Part shown: positions 45,299 through 52,644 of the stretch, one piece after another
Layout of the letters: each line of letters opens with the position of its first letter
How positions within the stretch are numbered: position 1 is the stretch's first letter
Assembly: GCF_000172175.1 (NCBI RefSeq)
Contig: NZ_ABJL02000006.1
Coordinates: forward strand, 310,001-374,000
Source: Bacteroides intestinalis DSM 17393
Lineage (GTDB): Bacteria; Bacteroidota; Bacteroidia; Bacteroidales; Bacteroidaceae
Length of the DNA stretch: 64,000 bases
Reading direction: 5' to 3'
Notes under the pieces: generated by a model
Databases searched by the model: none
The model's input: the letters and a program-made list of their open reading frames with translations, nothing else
Told to the model about the DNA's origin: nothing
Program-made: the position numbers and the translations under genes

Positions 45299-46531
45299 AT
45301 GAAAAAGTATATTCTCCTCTGTGTCCTCTGCTTCCTCTGTGGTGCATCGCAGGCACAAAAGATTCGGATAAAGACAGGTATCGAAGTCCTGAAAGATCAG
45401 AACTTCAAGTGCTTGGAAGGCAAACGTGTAGGTCTGATTACCAACCCCACCGGAGTGGATAATCAGATGAAATCCACCATTGACATTCTGCATGAAGCAC
45501 CGAACGTAAATTTGGTTGCCCTCTTTGGTCCGGAGCACGGGGTTCGTGGCGACGTACATGCCGGCGACCACGTGACGGACATCAAAGATGCCACCACCGG
45601 ATTGCCCGTATATTCCCTTTACGGCAAAACCCGCAAGGCTACACCGGAGATGTTGAAAGACATTGACGTATTGGTCTACGATATCCAGGATATCGGTTGC
45701 CGCTCATTCACCTATATCAGTACAATGGGACTGGCTATGGAAGCAGCAGCCGAAAACGGTAAAGAATTTATCGTATTGGATCGCCCCAACCCGGTAGGTG
45801 GACTCAAGATAGAAGGCAATCTGGTAGAAGATGATTGCATTTCTTTTGTCAGTCAGTTCAAGATTCCGTACCTTTACGGGCTGACTTGCGGTGAGCTGGC
45901 ATTGATGCTGAACGGAGAAAAGATGATGGCAGCACAATGCAACCTGCACGTTGTGAAGATGAAAGGTTGGAAACGCAAGATGGACTATGTACAAACGGGG
46001 TTACAATGGGTACCCTCTTCTCCGCATATCCCCCATCCGCACTCGGCTATATTCTATCCAGTAAGCGGTATTCTGGGGGAACTGGGATACATGTCCATCG
46101 GAGTAGGCTATACGATACCCTTCCAGATGTTCGCCGCACAGTGGGTAGAAGCAGAAAAACTGGCGGGAAACCTGAACGCATTGAATGTGCCGGGTGTCGT
46201 ATTCAGGCCGATGTATCTGAAACCCTTCTACTCCGTGGGTAAGGGTGAATTGCTGCAAGGCGTACAGGTACACATCATGGATGTGCAAAAAGCCCCGCTG
46301 AGCGACATCCAGTTCCTGATAATGCAGGAGATCGCAGCGCTCTATCCTGACCGTGCTGTATTTGAGCATGCCGACAAAGGACGTTTCCGTATGTTCGATA
46401 TGGTAAGCGGCTCGGAAGAGATACGCAAGCGGTTCTCACAACGCAACCGCTGGGAAGATGTTCGCGACTATTGGTATAAGGATGCTGAAGACTTCCGACG
46501 GTTGTCGAAGAAGTACTACTTATACAAATAA
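45299..46531 (+). CDS. namZ: NamZ-type exo-beta-N-acetylmuramidase 2 (DUF1343)
   Basis: A 410-residue secreted protein (signal peptide MKKYILLCVLCFLCGASQAQ). It has the DUF1343 features GKRVGLITNPTG, GPEHGVRG (Glu79, His80), YDIQDIGCRSFTYIS, VLDRPNPVGG and VPSSPHIPHPHSAIFYP. It is a divergent paralogue of NamZ 1; the two differ in the motif that follows the substrate-facing loop (PPSPNLPNMKS there, PSSPHIPHPHS here), so chain-length or acetylation preference may differ. Two NamZ proteins with different preferences are known from Tannerella. A 169-nt spacer with a 22-nt-period array follows. Confidence 0.9.
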   Translation: MKKYILLCVLCFLCGASQAQKIRIKTGIEVLKDQNFKCLEGKRVGLITNPTGVDNQMKSTIDILHEAPNVNLVALFGPEHGVRGDVHAGDHVTDIKDATTGLPVYSLYGKTRKATPEMLKDIDVLVYDIQDIGCRSFTYISTMGLAMEAAAENGKEFIVLDRPNPVGGLKIEGNLVEDDCISFVSQFKIPYLYGLTCGELALMLNGEKMMAAQCNLHVVKMKGWKRKMDYVQTGLQWVPSSPHIPHPHSAIFYPVSGILGELGYMSIGVGYTIPFQMFAAQWVEAEKLAGNLNALNVPGVVFRPMYLKPFYSVGKGELLQGVQVHIMDVQKAPLSDIQFLIMQEIAALYPDRAVFEHADKGRFRMFDMVSGSEEIRKRFSQRNRWEDVRDYWYKDAEDFRRLSKKYYLYK

Positions 46532-46567
46532 TAGGACAAAAGAAATTAATCTCAAAAAAGGGTAGGA

Positions 46568-46633
46568 CTGAATGCCATTCAACCGTTACTTGAATAGAGT
46601 TCAGTCGTTACCTTAATAGGGTTCAGTCGTTAC
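46568..46633. repeat. 22-nt-period repeat array C (3 units)
   Basis: Units start at 46568, 46590 and 46612. All have TTCA at unit positions 11-14 and GTTAC at 18-22; the first two have TGAAT at 2-6, giving TGAA...TTCA dyads. A fourth partial unit may follow to about 46650. It lies between namZ 2 and the dehydrogenase gene, both on the plus strand, and could separate transcripts. Confidence 0.85.
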
Positions 46634-46700
46634 TTCATTTAGCCCCTTTCCACAACATATTCTGGCAGGGGGGACAAAGGAAGTTTAATTAATATACAAT

Positions 46701-49616
46701 ATGGCAAAGAGTAACTATATGGCCTTTCTGCACGATGCCTCCCAGGTCATCCCGCAGGAGAGGATATACACCGACGAACTGCGCCGGTTAGCATGGGGAA
46801 CAGATGCAGGTTTCTACCGCCTTATCCCACAAATCGTGATTCGTTCCAGCAGCGAAGAGGAGATCTCCGAACTGTTGAGACTTGCCGACCGTTATGGTCT
46901 GCCAGTGACGTTTCGTGCCGCAGGAACCAGCTTGTCGGGACAAGCCATTAGTGACTCTATCCTGATAGTAGCCGGAAAACATTGGGAGAAGTACAGCATT
47001 TCTCCCGATCATGAACAGATTACCTTGCAACCGGGCATCATCGGTCAGCGGGTTAACGAGATTCTCGCACCCTACGGACGTAAGTTTGCTCCGGACCCGG
47101 CAAGTGTGAAATCGGCCATGGTAGGCGGCATCGTCATGAACAACGCCTCGGGCATGAATTGCGGCACACATGCCAATAGTGACAAGGTACTTCTCTCCGC
47201 CCGCATCGTATTGGCGGACGGCACCGTGCTGGATACAGGGGACGACATTTCGCGTGCTTCCTTCGAAGCCACCCACCCCAATTTCCTTAACCGCATCTGC
47301 GAACTGCGCGATCGGATACGTGCCAACGAAGAACTCTCCGCACGCATCCGCTACAAATATTCCATCAAGAACGTAACCGGACTGAACCTTCTGCCATTTG
47401 TCCGTTTCGATGATCCATTCGATATTATTGCCCACCTGATGGTAGGCTCGGAAGGCACGCTTGCGTTCCTTTCCCAAATTACCATGCGCACAGAGTACGA
47501 CTATCCGTACAAGGCTAGCGCCATGCTCTATTTTACCAACATCAAGGATGCCTGCCGGGCGGTGGTGGCGATGAAAGAACTCTCAAATGACAATACTTCC
47601 GCATCAGAAGCAGACAGAAAGATAGTAAAAGGCGCCGAACTGCTGGACTATAAGAGCCTCTCTTCGGTAGAAGATCCTGTCTACTTAAAGTATAAGCAAG
47701 AAGTTGCCGATGCCTCCGGCCTCACAGCCGTGCTGACCGAAACCAAAGCCCGCACCCGCGAGGAACTGGAACAGAACATCTCAGTAATCGAGGAATGTCT
47801 GAAAACTTTCAGCACCTACATCCCCGTGCACTTCACCGACCGGCCGGAAGAATATTCCAAGTATTGGGCTATCCGCTCAGGCATATTCCCATCCGTAGGT
47901 GGTACACGCCAGCCGGGCACTACCTGCCTCATCGAGGACGTAGCCTTCCACATCGAAGACCTGCCCGAAGCCACTGCCGACCTGCAACAGCTCATCGCCC
48001 GCCACAGCTACGATGATGCCTGCATCTACGGTCATGCCCTGGAAGGCAACTACCATTTTATCCTGAACCAGTCCTTCAGTACCGACACCGAAGTAAAACG
48101 CTACGAGGACCTGATGAATGACGTAAAGACTCTGGTAGTCGATAAATATGACGGCTCGCTGAAAGCAGAACATGGTACTGGACGCAACATGGCCCCCTTC
48201 GTGAAATATGAATGGGGAGAGGCAGCTTTTGAAGCCATGAAGGCAGTCAAGCAGTTGTTCGACCCGAAAGGGCTGCTCAACCCGGGAGTTATTTTCAATG
48301 ATGACCCGCAATGCCACATCAAGAACTTCAAACCGTTGCCGTTGATTCCTATCGACGAAGCCAGTCCTGCCGAAAAAGTAAACAAGTGCATCGAATGTGG
48401 CTTCTGCGAAGTGAACTGCCTGTCGTGCGGCTTTACCCTTTCTTCGCGCCAGCGCATTGTATTGCAACGGGAAATATCACGTCTGAAACAAAGCGGCACA
48501 GCCCCGGAACGTCTGTCTCTACTCGAAAAACAATACCGCTACCCGGGCAATCAAACTTGCGCAGGAGACGGACTATGCTCCATGTCTTGCCCGATGAATA
48601 TCAATACAGGCGACCTGACCCACATCATCCGACAGGAAATACTGCCGAAAGGTAGCCTCGGATATAAAGCAGGAGATTTCGTAGCCAATCACTTCGCCGG
48701 TGTTAAGAGTAGTCTACGCCCCGTTTTATCATTAGCCAATTTCGGACACTCCGTATTAGGAACCAAAGCCATGAGCAGCATTACGAAAGGGATGCACAAT
48801 GTATTGGGCGTACCTTTGTGGACGCCTGCCATGCCGAAAGCTTATTCAATTGACAAGTCACAATTGTCAACTGTCAATTGTCAATTAAACAAAGTAGTTT
48901 ATTTCCCCAGCTGCATCAACCAAACCATGGGCCTCCCGAAAAAATCCCCCGTGGAGCAACCTTTGGTAAACAAGATGATCTCCCTCCTACAAAAAGGCGG
49001 TTACGAAGTCATCTTCCCCAAGGACATGGACAAGCTCTGCTGCGGCACCATCTGGGAAAGTAAAGGTATGCTCGACATTGCTGACCACAAAGCAGCCGAA
49101 CTCGAAGCCGCCCTTTGGGAAGCCAGCGAGCAAGGCAAATACCCAGTTCTCTGCGATCAGAGCCCCTGCCTGCACCGCATGCGCGAAACCATTCAAAAGA
49201 TGAAACTCTACGAACCTGCAGAATTCATCTACACTTTCCTGCGAGACAAACTGGTCTTCACGCAGACCGACCGCCCCGTAGCTGTACACATCACCTGCTC
49301 CATGCGTAAAATGGGTCTGGCAGATACAATTATCTCCCTAGCAAAACTCTGTTCTACGCATGTCTTCGTACCCGAAGAAGTAGGCTGCTGTGGTTTTGCC
49401 GGCGACCGTGGATTCACCTATCCTGAACTGAATTCCTATGCCCTGCGCAAACTCCGTCCGCAGATAGAAGCATCGGGTATCACTATCGGCTACTCCAACA
49501 GTCGTACTTGCGAAATAGGACTGACTACCAACTCAGGTATCCCCTACGTCTCTATCGCCTATCTTGTAGACCAATGCACGAAGAGCGTGAAAGCTGAAGC
49601 AACTGATAACTTATAA
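46701..49616 (+). CDS. FAD-binding and 4Fe-4S oxidoreductase, probable D-lactate dehydrogenase
   Basis: A 971-residue protein fusing GlcD-like and GlcF-like parts. Residues about 45-280 are a PCMH FAD domain (RAAGTSLSGQAISDSILI, MVGGIVMNNASGMNCG). About 290-540 are the FAD-oxidase C domain, ending GLLNPGVIF. Two ferredoxin clusters follow (CIECGFCEVNC at 563-573, CAGDGLCSMSCPM near 620), then two CCG domains (LCCGTIW near 780, GCCGFAGDRGF near 896). The layout is that of Dld-II/YdiJ-type D-2-hydroxyacid dehydrogenases. D-lactate is the by-product of MurQ, encoded nearby, so oxidation of that D-lactate is the natural role. Residues about 716-729 are encoded by an in-frame repeat in the linker between the Fe-S and CCG domains. 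Confidence 0.9.
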   Translation: MAKSNYMAFLHDASQVIPQERIYTDELRRLAWGTDAGFYRLIPQIVIRSSSEEEISELLRLADRYGLPVTFRAAGTSLSGQAISDSILIVAGKHWEKYSISPDHEQITLQPGIIGQRVNEILAPYGRKFAPDPASVKSAMVGGIVMNNASGMNCGTHANSDKVLLSARIVLADGTVLDTGDDISRASFEATHPNFLNRICELRDRIRANEELSARIRYKYSIKNVTGLNLLPFVRFDDPFDIIAHLMVGSEGTLAFLSQITMRTEYDYPYKASAMLYFTNIKDACRAVVAMKELSNDNTSASEADRKIVKGAELLDYKSLSSVEDPVYLKYKQEVADASGLTAVLTETKARTREELEQNISVIEECLKTFSTYIPVHFTDRPEEYSKYWAIRSGIFPSVGGTRQPGTTCLIEDVAFHIEDLPEATADLQQLIARHSYDDACIYGHALEGNYHFILNQSFSTDTEVKRYEDLMNDVKTLVVDKYDGSLKAEHGTGRNMAPFVKYEWGEAAFEAMKAVKQLFDPKGLLNPGVIFNDDPQCHIKNFKPLPLIPIDEASPAEKVNKCIECGFCEVNCLSCGFTLSSRQRIVLQREISRLKQSGTAPERLSLLEKQYRYPGNQTCAGDGLCSMSCPMNINTGDLTHIIRQEILPKGSLGYKAGDFVANHFAGVKSSLRPVLSLANFGHSVLGTKAMSSITKGMHNVLGVPLWTPAMPKAYSIDKSQLSTVNCQLNKVVYFPSCINQTMGLPKKSPVEQPLVNKMISLLQKGGYEVIFPKDMDKLCCGTIWESKGMLDIADHKAAELEAALWEASEQGKYPVLCDQSPCLHRMRETIQKMKLYEPAEFIYTFLRDKLVFTQTDRPVAVHITCSMRKMGLADTIISLAKLCSTHVFVPEEVGCCGFAGDRGFTYPELNSYALRKLRPQIEASGITIGYSNSRTCEIGLTTNSGIPYVSIAYLVDQCTKSVKAEATDNL
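48847..48886. repeat. 7-nt-unit repeat, in-frame copy 2 (dehydrogenase gene)
   Basis: A CAATTGAC opening followed by CAATTGTCAACTGTCAATTG-type heptamers, encoding QLSTVNCQLN in the linker of the dehydrogenase. Same family as the copies at 43023 and 53424. Confidence 0.88.
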
Positions 49617-49641
49617 CTAATAACTTAACACACTTATTACA

Positions 49642-50829
49642 ATGAACAGTCAGACCAAGACAAACAAGCGCATTCTTGCCCTCGACATCCTTCGCGGTGT
49701 CACCATTGCGGGCATGATTATGGTGAACAACCCCGGCACTTGGGGACATATATATGCCCCCCTGCGCCACGCTGAGTGGAATGGCCTCACCCCCACCGAT
49801 CTCGTCTTCCCTTTCTTCATGTTCATCATGGGTATCTCTACCTATATCTCCCTGAAGAAGTACAATTTCGAGTTCAGCCATGCAGCCGCCATGAAGATAT
49901 TGAAGCGTACCATTATCATCTTCCTGATCGGACTTGCCATCGGCTGGTTCTCCAGATTCTGTTACTACTGGGCAGGTTCCCATGAAGGACTCAGCTTCGG
50001 CGAACAACTCTGGGCATCCGTCTGGACCTTCGACCGCATCCGTATCCTGGGTGTCATGCAGCGTCTGGCCCTTTGCTACGGTGCTACCGCTATCATTGCG
50101 CTGACCATGAAACACCGTCATATCCCTTACCTCATTGCCACATTGCTGGTAGGTTACTTCATCCTGCTGATGTGTGGCAACGGATTTGTTTACAACGAAA
50201 CCAATATCCTCTCCATAGTGGACCGTGCCATCCTCACCCCCGCACACATGTACAAGGATAATGGCATTGATCCCGAAGGTCTTTTAAGCACCATCCCCTC
50301 CATTGCCCACGTATTGCTGGGCTTCTGCGTGGGTCGCATGATGCTGGACAGCAATAAAACCGAGAACCGCGAGACGTTATTGAACTCTCACCTGATCAAG
50401 TTATTCCTGATTGGCACCATCCTTACTTTTGCAGGCTTCCTGCTGAGCTACGGTTGTCCTATCAACAAGAAAATCTGGTCTCCCACCTTCGTTCTCACCA
50501 CTTGCGGGTTGGCCTCCAGTTTCCTGGCACTGCTCATCTGGATCATTGACGTAAAAGGATACAAGAAATGGTGTACTTTCTTTGAGGCTTTCGGTGTCAA
50601 TCCCCTGTTCATGTACGTTCTGGGTGGAGTACTCAGCATTCTGTTCGGCAGCATCAGCTTTCCCTGGGGCGATGGCAGCATCAGCATACACGGGTTCTTA
50701 TACAAGATCGTTCTCATGCCGATATTCGGTGAGACAGGCGGTTCACTGGCCTATGCATTGCTCTTTGTAGCCATCAATTGGTGCATCGGCTATCAATTGT
50801 ATAAACGGAAGATATATATCAAGATATAG
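49642..50829 (+). CDS. murT: MurT-like inner-membrane protein (DUF5009)
   Basis: A 395-residue multi-spanning protein of the DUF5009/heparan-alpha-glucosaminide acetyltransferase-like family. It opens RILALDILRGVTIAGMIMVNNPGTWGHIYAPLRHAEWNGLTPTDLVFPFFMFIMG and has about ten membrane segments. In Tannerella forsythia the DUF5009 protein MurT, encoded beside murK and murQ, imports MurNAc. The same order murT-murK-murQ occurs here (50904, 51797), which supports the transporter reading. By fold alone a membrane acetyltransferase is the alternative. It starts 26 nt after the dehydrogenase gene. Confidence 0.82.
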   Translation: MNSQTKTNKRILALDILRGVTIAGMIMVNNPGTWGHIYAPLRHAEWNGLTPTDLVFPFFMFIMGISTYISLKKYNFEFSHAAAMKILKRTIIIFLIGLAIGWFSRFCYYWAGSHEGLSFGEQLWASVWTFDRIRILGVMQRLALCYGATAIIALTMKHRHIPYLIATLLVGYFILLMCGNGFVYNETNILSIVDRAILTPAHMYKDNGIDPEGLLSTIPSIAHVLLGFCVGRMMLDSNKTENRETLLNSHLIKLFLIGTILTFAGFLLSYGCPINKKIWSPTFVLTTCGLASSFLALLIWIIDVKGYKKWCTFFEAFGVNPLFMYVLGGVLSILFGSISFPWGDGSISIHGFLYKIVLMPIFGETGGSLAYALLFVAINWCIGYQLYKRKIYIKI

Positions 50830-50903
50830 TAGCAAGCAGATAAATCGGCAAAAGACTATAACACCGATGAAATATAAACGATGAATAATTAAAATTAAAC
50901 GAT

Positions 50904-51743
50904 ATGATATTAATAGCAGACAGTGGCTCTACAAAAACCGATTGGTGTGTTGTAGAGAAAGGTAAACTCATCCAGCAAGTTTCTACGAAAGGTACCAACC
51001 CTTTCTTTCAGTCGGAAGAGGAGATCAGTAATGAAATTGCGACAGCGCTGCTGCCCCAGTTAACGACCAATGCCTTCGACGCTGTGTACTTTTATGGTGC
51101 CGGCTGTGGCTTCCCCGACAAAATTGCCATGGTACACCGTGCCATTATCCAGCATCTCCAGGTTTCGGGCGACGAAGTGGAAGTAAATACAGACATGCTT
51201 GCCGCCGCCCGCGGACTTTGCGGACACGAACCGGGCATAGCCTGCATCATGGGCACAGGTTCCAACTCGTGTTATTACGACGGCAAACATATTGGTGCCA
51301 ACGTCTCCCCCCTGGGTTTCATCCTTGGCGACGAAGGTAGCGGTGCTTGCCTGGGCAAATTGCTGGTAGGTGATATTCTGAAGAATCAAATGACTCCGGA
51401 ACTGAAAGAGAAGTTCCTCAAACAGTTCAATCTGGAACCGGCAGACATCATCGACCGTGTATACCGCAAACCATTCCCGAACCGCTTCTTGGCAAGCCTG
51501 TCTCCATTCCTCGCTCAGAATCTGGATGAGCCTTGTGTGCGCACGCTGGTGCTGAACAGTTTCAAGGCTTTCCTGAAAAGGAACGTCATGCAATACGATT
51601 ATCAGCATAGCAAGGTACATTTCATCGGCTCCGTAGCATTCCATTATAAGGAGGTACTTGCCGAGGCCGCACAGGAAATGGGCATTCAAATAGGTACCAT
51701 TCTCCAAAGCCCTATGGAAGGCCTGATTAGCTACCATAGCTAA
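50904..51743 (+). CDS. murK: MurK-like N-acetylmuramic acid / amino sugar kinase
   Basis: A 279-residue BadF/BcrA-type kinase. Phosphate-1 ADSGSTKTDW (Asp6, Thr10), catalytic-type Asp97 in NTDMLAAARGL, phosphate-2 GTGSNS (117-122), LGDEGSGA and the adenosine-site FIGSVA are all intact. Placement directly between murT and murQ matches the Tannerella murTKQ operon, where MurK phosphorylates MurNAc at O6. It would produce MurNAc-6-P in the cytoplasm for MurQ. GlcNAc kinase activity is also possible, since family members often take both. It is collinear with the kinase at 24735. Confidence 0.88.
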   Translation: MILIADSGSTKTDWCVVEKGKLIQQVSTKGTNPFFQSEEEISNEIATALLPQLTTNAFDAVYFYGAGCGFPDKIAMVHRAIIQHLQVSGDEVEVNTDMLAAARGLCGHEPGIACIMGTGSNSCYYDGKHIGANVSPLGFILGDEGSGACLGKLLVGDILKNQMTPELKEKFLKQFNLEPADIIDRVYRKPFPNRFLASLSPFLAQNLDEPCVRTLVLNSFKAFLKRNVMQYDYQHSKVHFIGSVAFHYKEVLAEAAQEMGIQIGTILQSPMEGLISYHS

Positions 51744-51796
51744 CCATCCCAGCCTCCATAAATCATAAATTATAAATCATAAATCTCATCATCATC

Positions 51797-52612
51797 ATGG
51801 CATTCGTAAAGATATCAGAGCAACCTTCGCTCTACAACGACTTAGAAAAGAAATCTGTCCGCGAAATATTAGAGGACATCAACACAGAAGACCAGAAAGT
51901 GGCTTTGGCTGTTCAGAAAGCTATCCCACAGATTGAGAAACTGGTGACACAAATCGTTCCACGCATGAAGCAAGGCGGACGCATCTTTTATATGGGAGCA
52001 GGTACTAGCGGTCGCCTAGGTGTGCTGGATGCATCGGAAATTCCTCCAACATTCGGTATGCCTCCTACACTCGTCATCGGACTGATAGCAGGTGGTGATA
52101 CAGCCCTGCGCAATCCGGTGGAAAATGCGGAGGACGATATGCGTCGCGGTTGGGAAGAGTTGGTTGAACGTAACATTACGGATAAAGATACCGTCATCGG
52201 CATTGCTGCTTCCGGCACGACTCCTTACGTTATCGGTGCCATGCAGAAAGCACGCGAGCACGGCATCCTTACAGGCTGCATCACCAGCAACCCCGACTCT
52301 CCGATGGCAGCAGAAGCAGATGTTCCCATCGAAATGATTGTAGGACCGGAGTACGTAACAGGCAGCTCACGCATGAAATCGGGTACGGGGCAGAAGATGA
52401 TACTGAACATGATTACTACTTCTGTCATGATACAACTGGGCCGCGTGAAAGGTAATAAGATGGTGAACATGCAGCTGAGTAACCAGAAATTGGTAGACCG
52501 TGGTACCCGCATGATTGTAGAAGAACTGGGATTGGACTATGGAAAGGCAAAGGCACTGTTGCTAATGCATGGTTCAGTGAAAAAGGCAGTGGATGCTTAT
52601 AGAGGAAAATAA
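51797..52612 (+). CDS. murQ: N-acetylmuramic acid 6-phosphate etherase
   Basis: A 271-residue SIS-domain lyase. GAGTSGRLG (67-75) binds the sugar phosphate, LDASEIPPTFG places the catalytic Glu81, and NPVENAED gives the second Glu (about 112). VGPEYVTGSSRMKSGTGQK is the family signature. MurQ cleaves the lactyl ether of MurNAc-6-P to GlcNAc-6-P and D-lactate. The protein is a little shorter than E. coli MurQ (298). The 53-nt spacer before it is made of iterated ATAAATCATAAATTATAAAT-type sequence. It is the most diagnostic gene for assigning the whole run to MurNAc catabolism. Confidence 0.96.
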   Translation: MAFVKISEQPSLYNDLEKKSVREILEDINTEDQKVALAVQKAIPQIEKLVTQIVPRMKQGGRIFYMGAGTSGRLGVLDASEIPPTFGMPPTLVIGLIAGGDTALRNPVENAEDDMRRGWEELVERNITDKDTVIGIAASGTTPYVIGAMQKAREHGILTGCITSNPDSPMAAEADVPIEMIVGPEYVTGSSRMKSGTGQKMILNMITTSVMIQLGRVKGNKMVNMQLSNQKLVDRGTRMIVEELGLDYGKAKALLLMHGSVKKAVDAYRGK

Positions 52613-52644
52613 ATTCAAAAGAGCATTGATAATACCCTAATATT

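Noticed and set aside
46788..47477. 229-codon minus-strand frame opposite the dehydrogenase gene
   Set aside because: Antisense shadow with no motif; the plus-strand FAD domain is well supported.
49552..50247. 231-codon minus-strand frame opposite the MurT-like gene
   Set aside because: Antisense shadow of a transmembrane protein (acidic, Gly/His-rich), no family resemblance.
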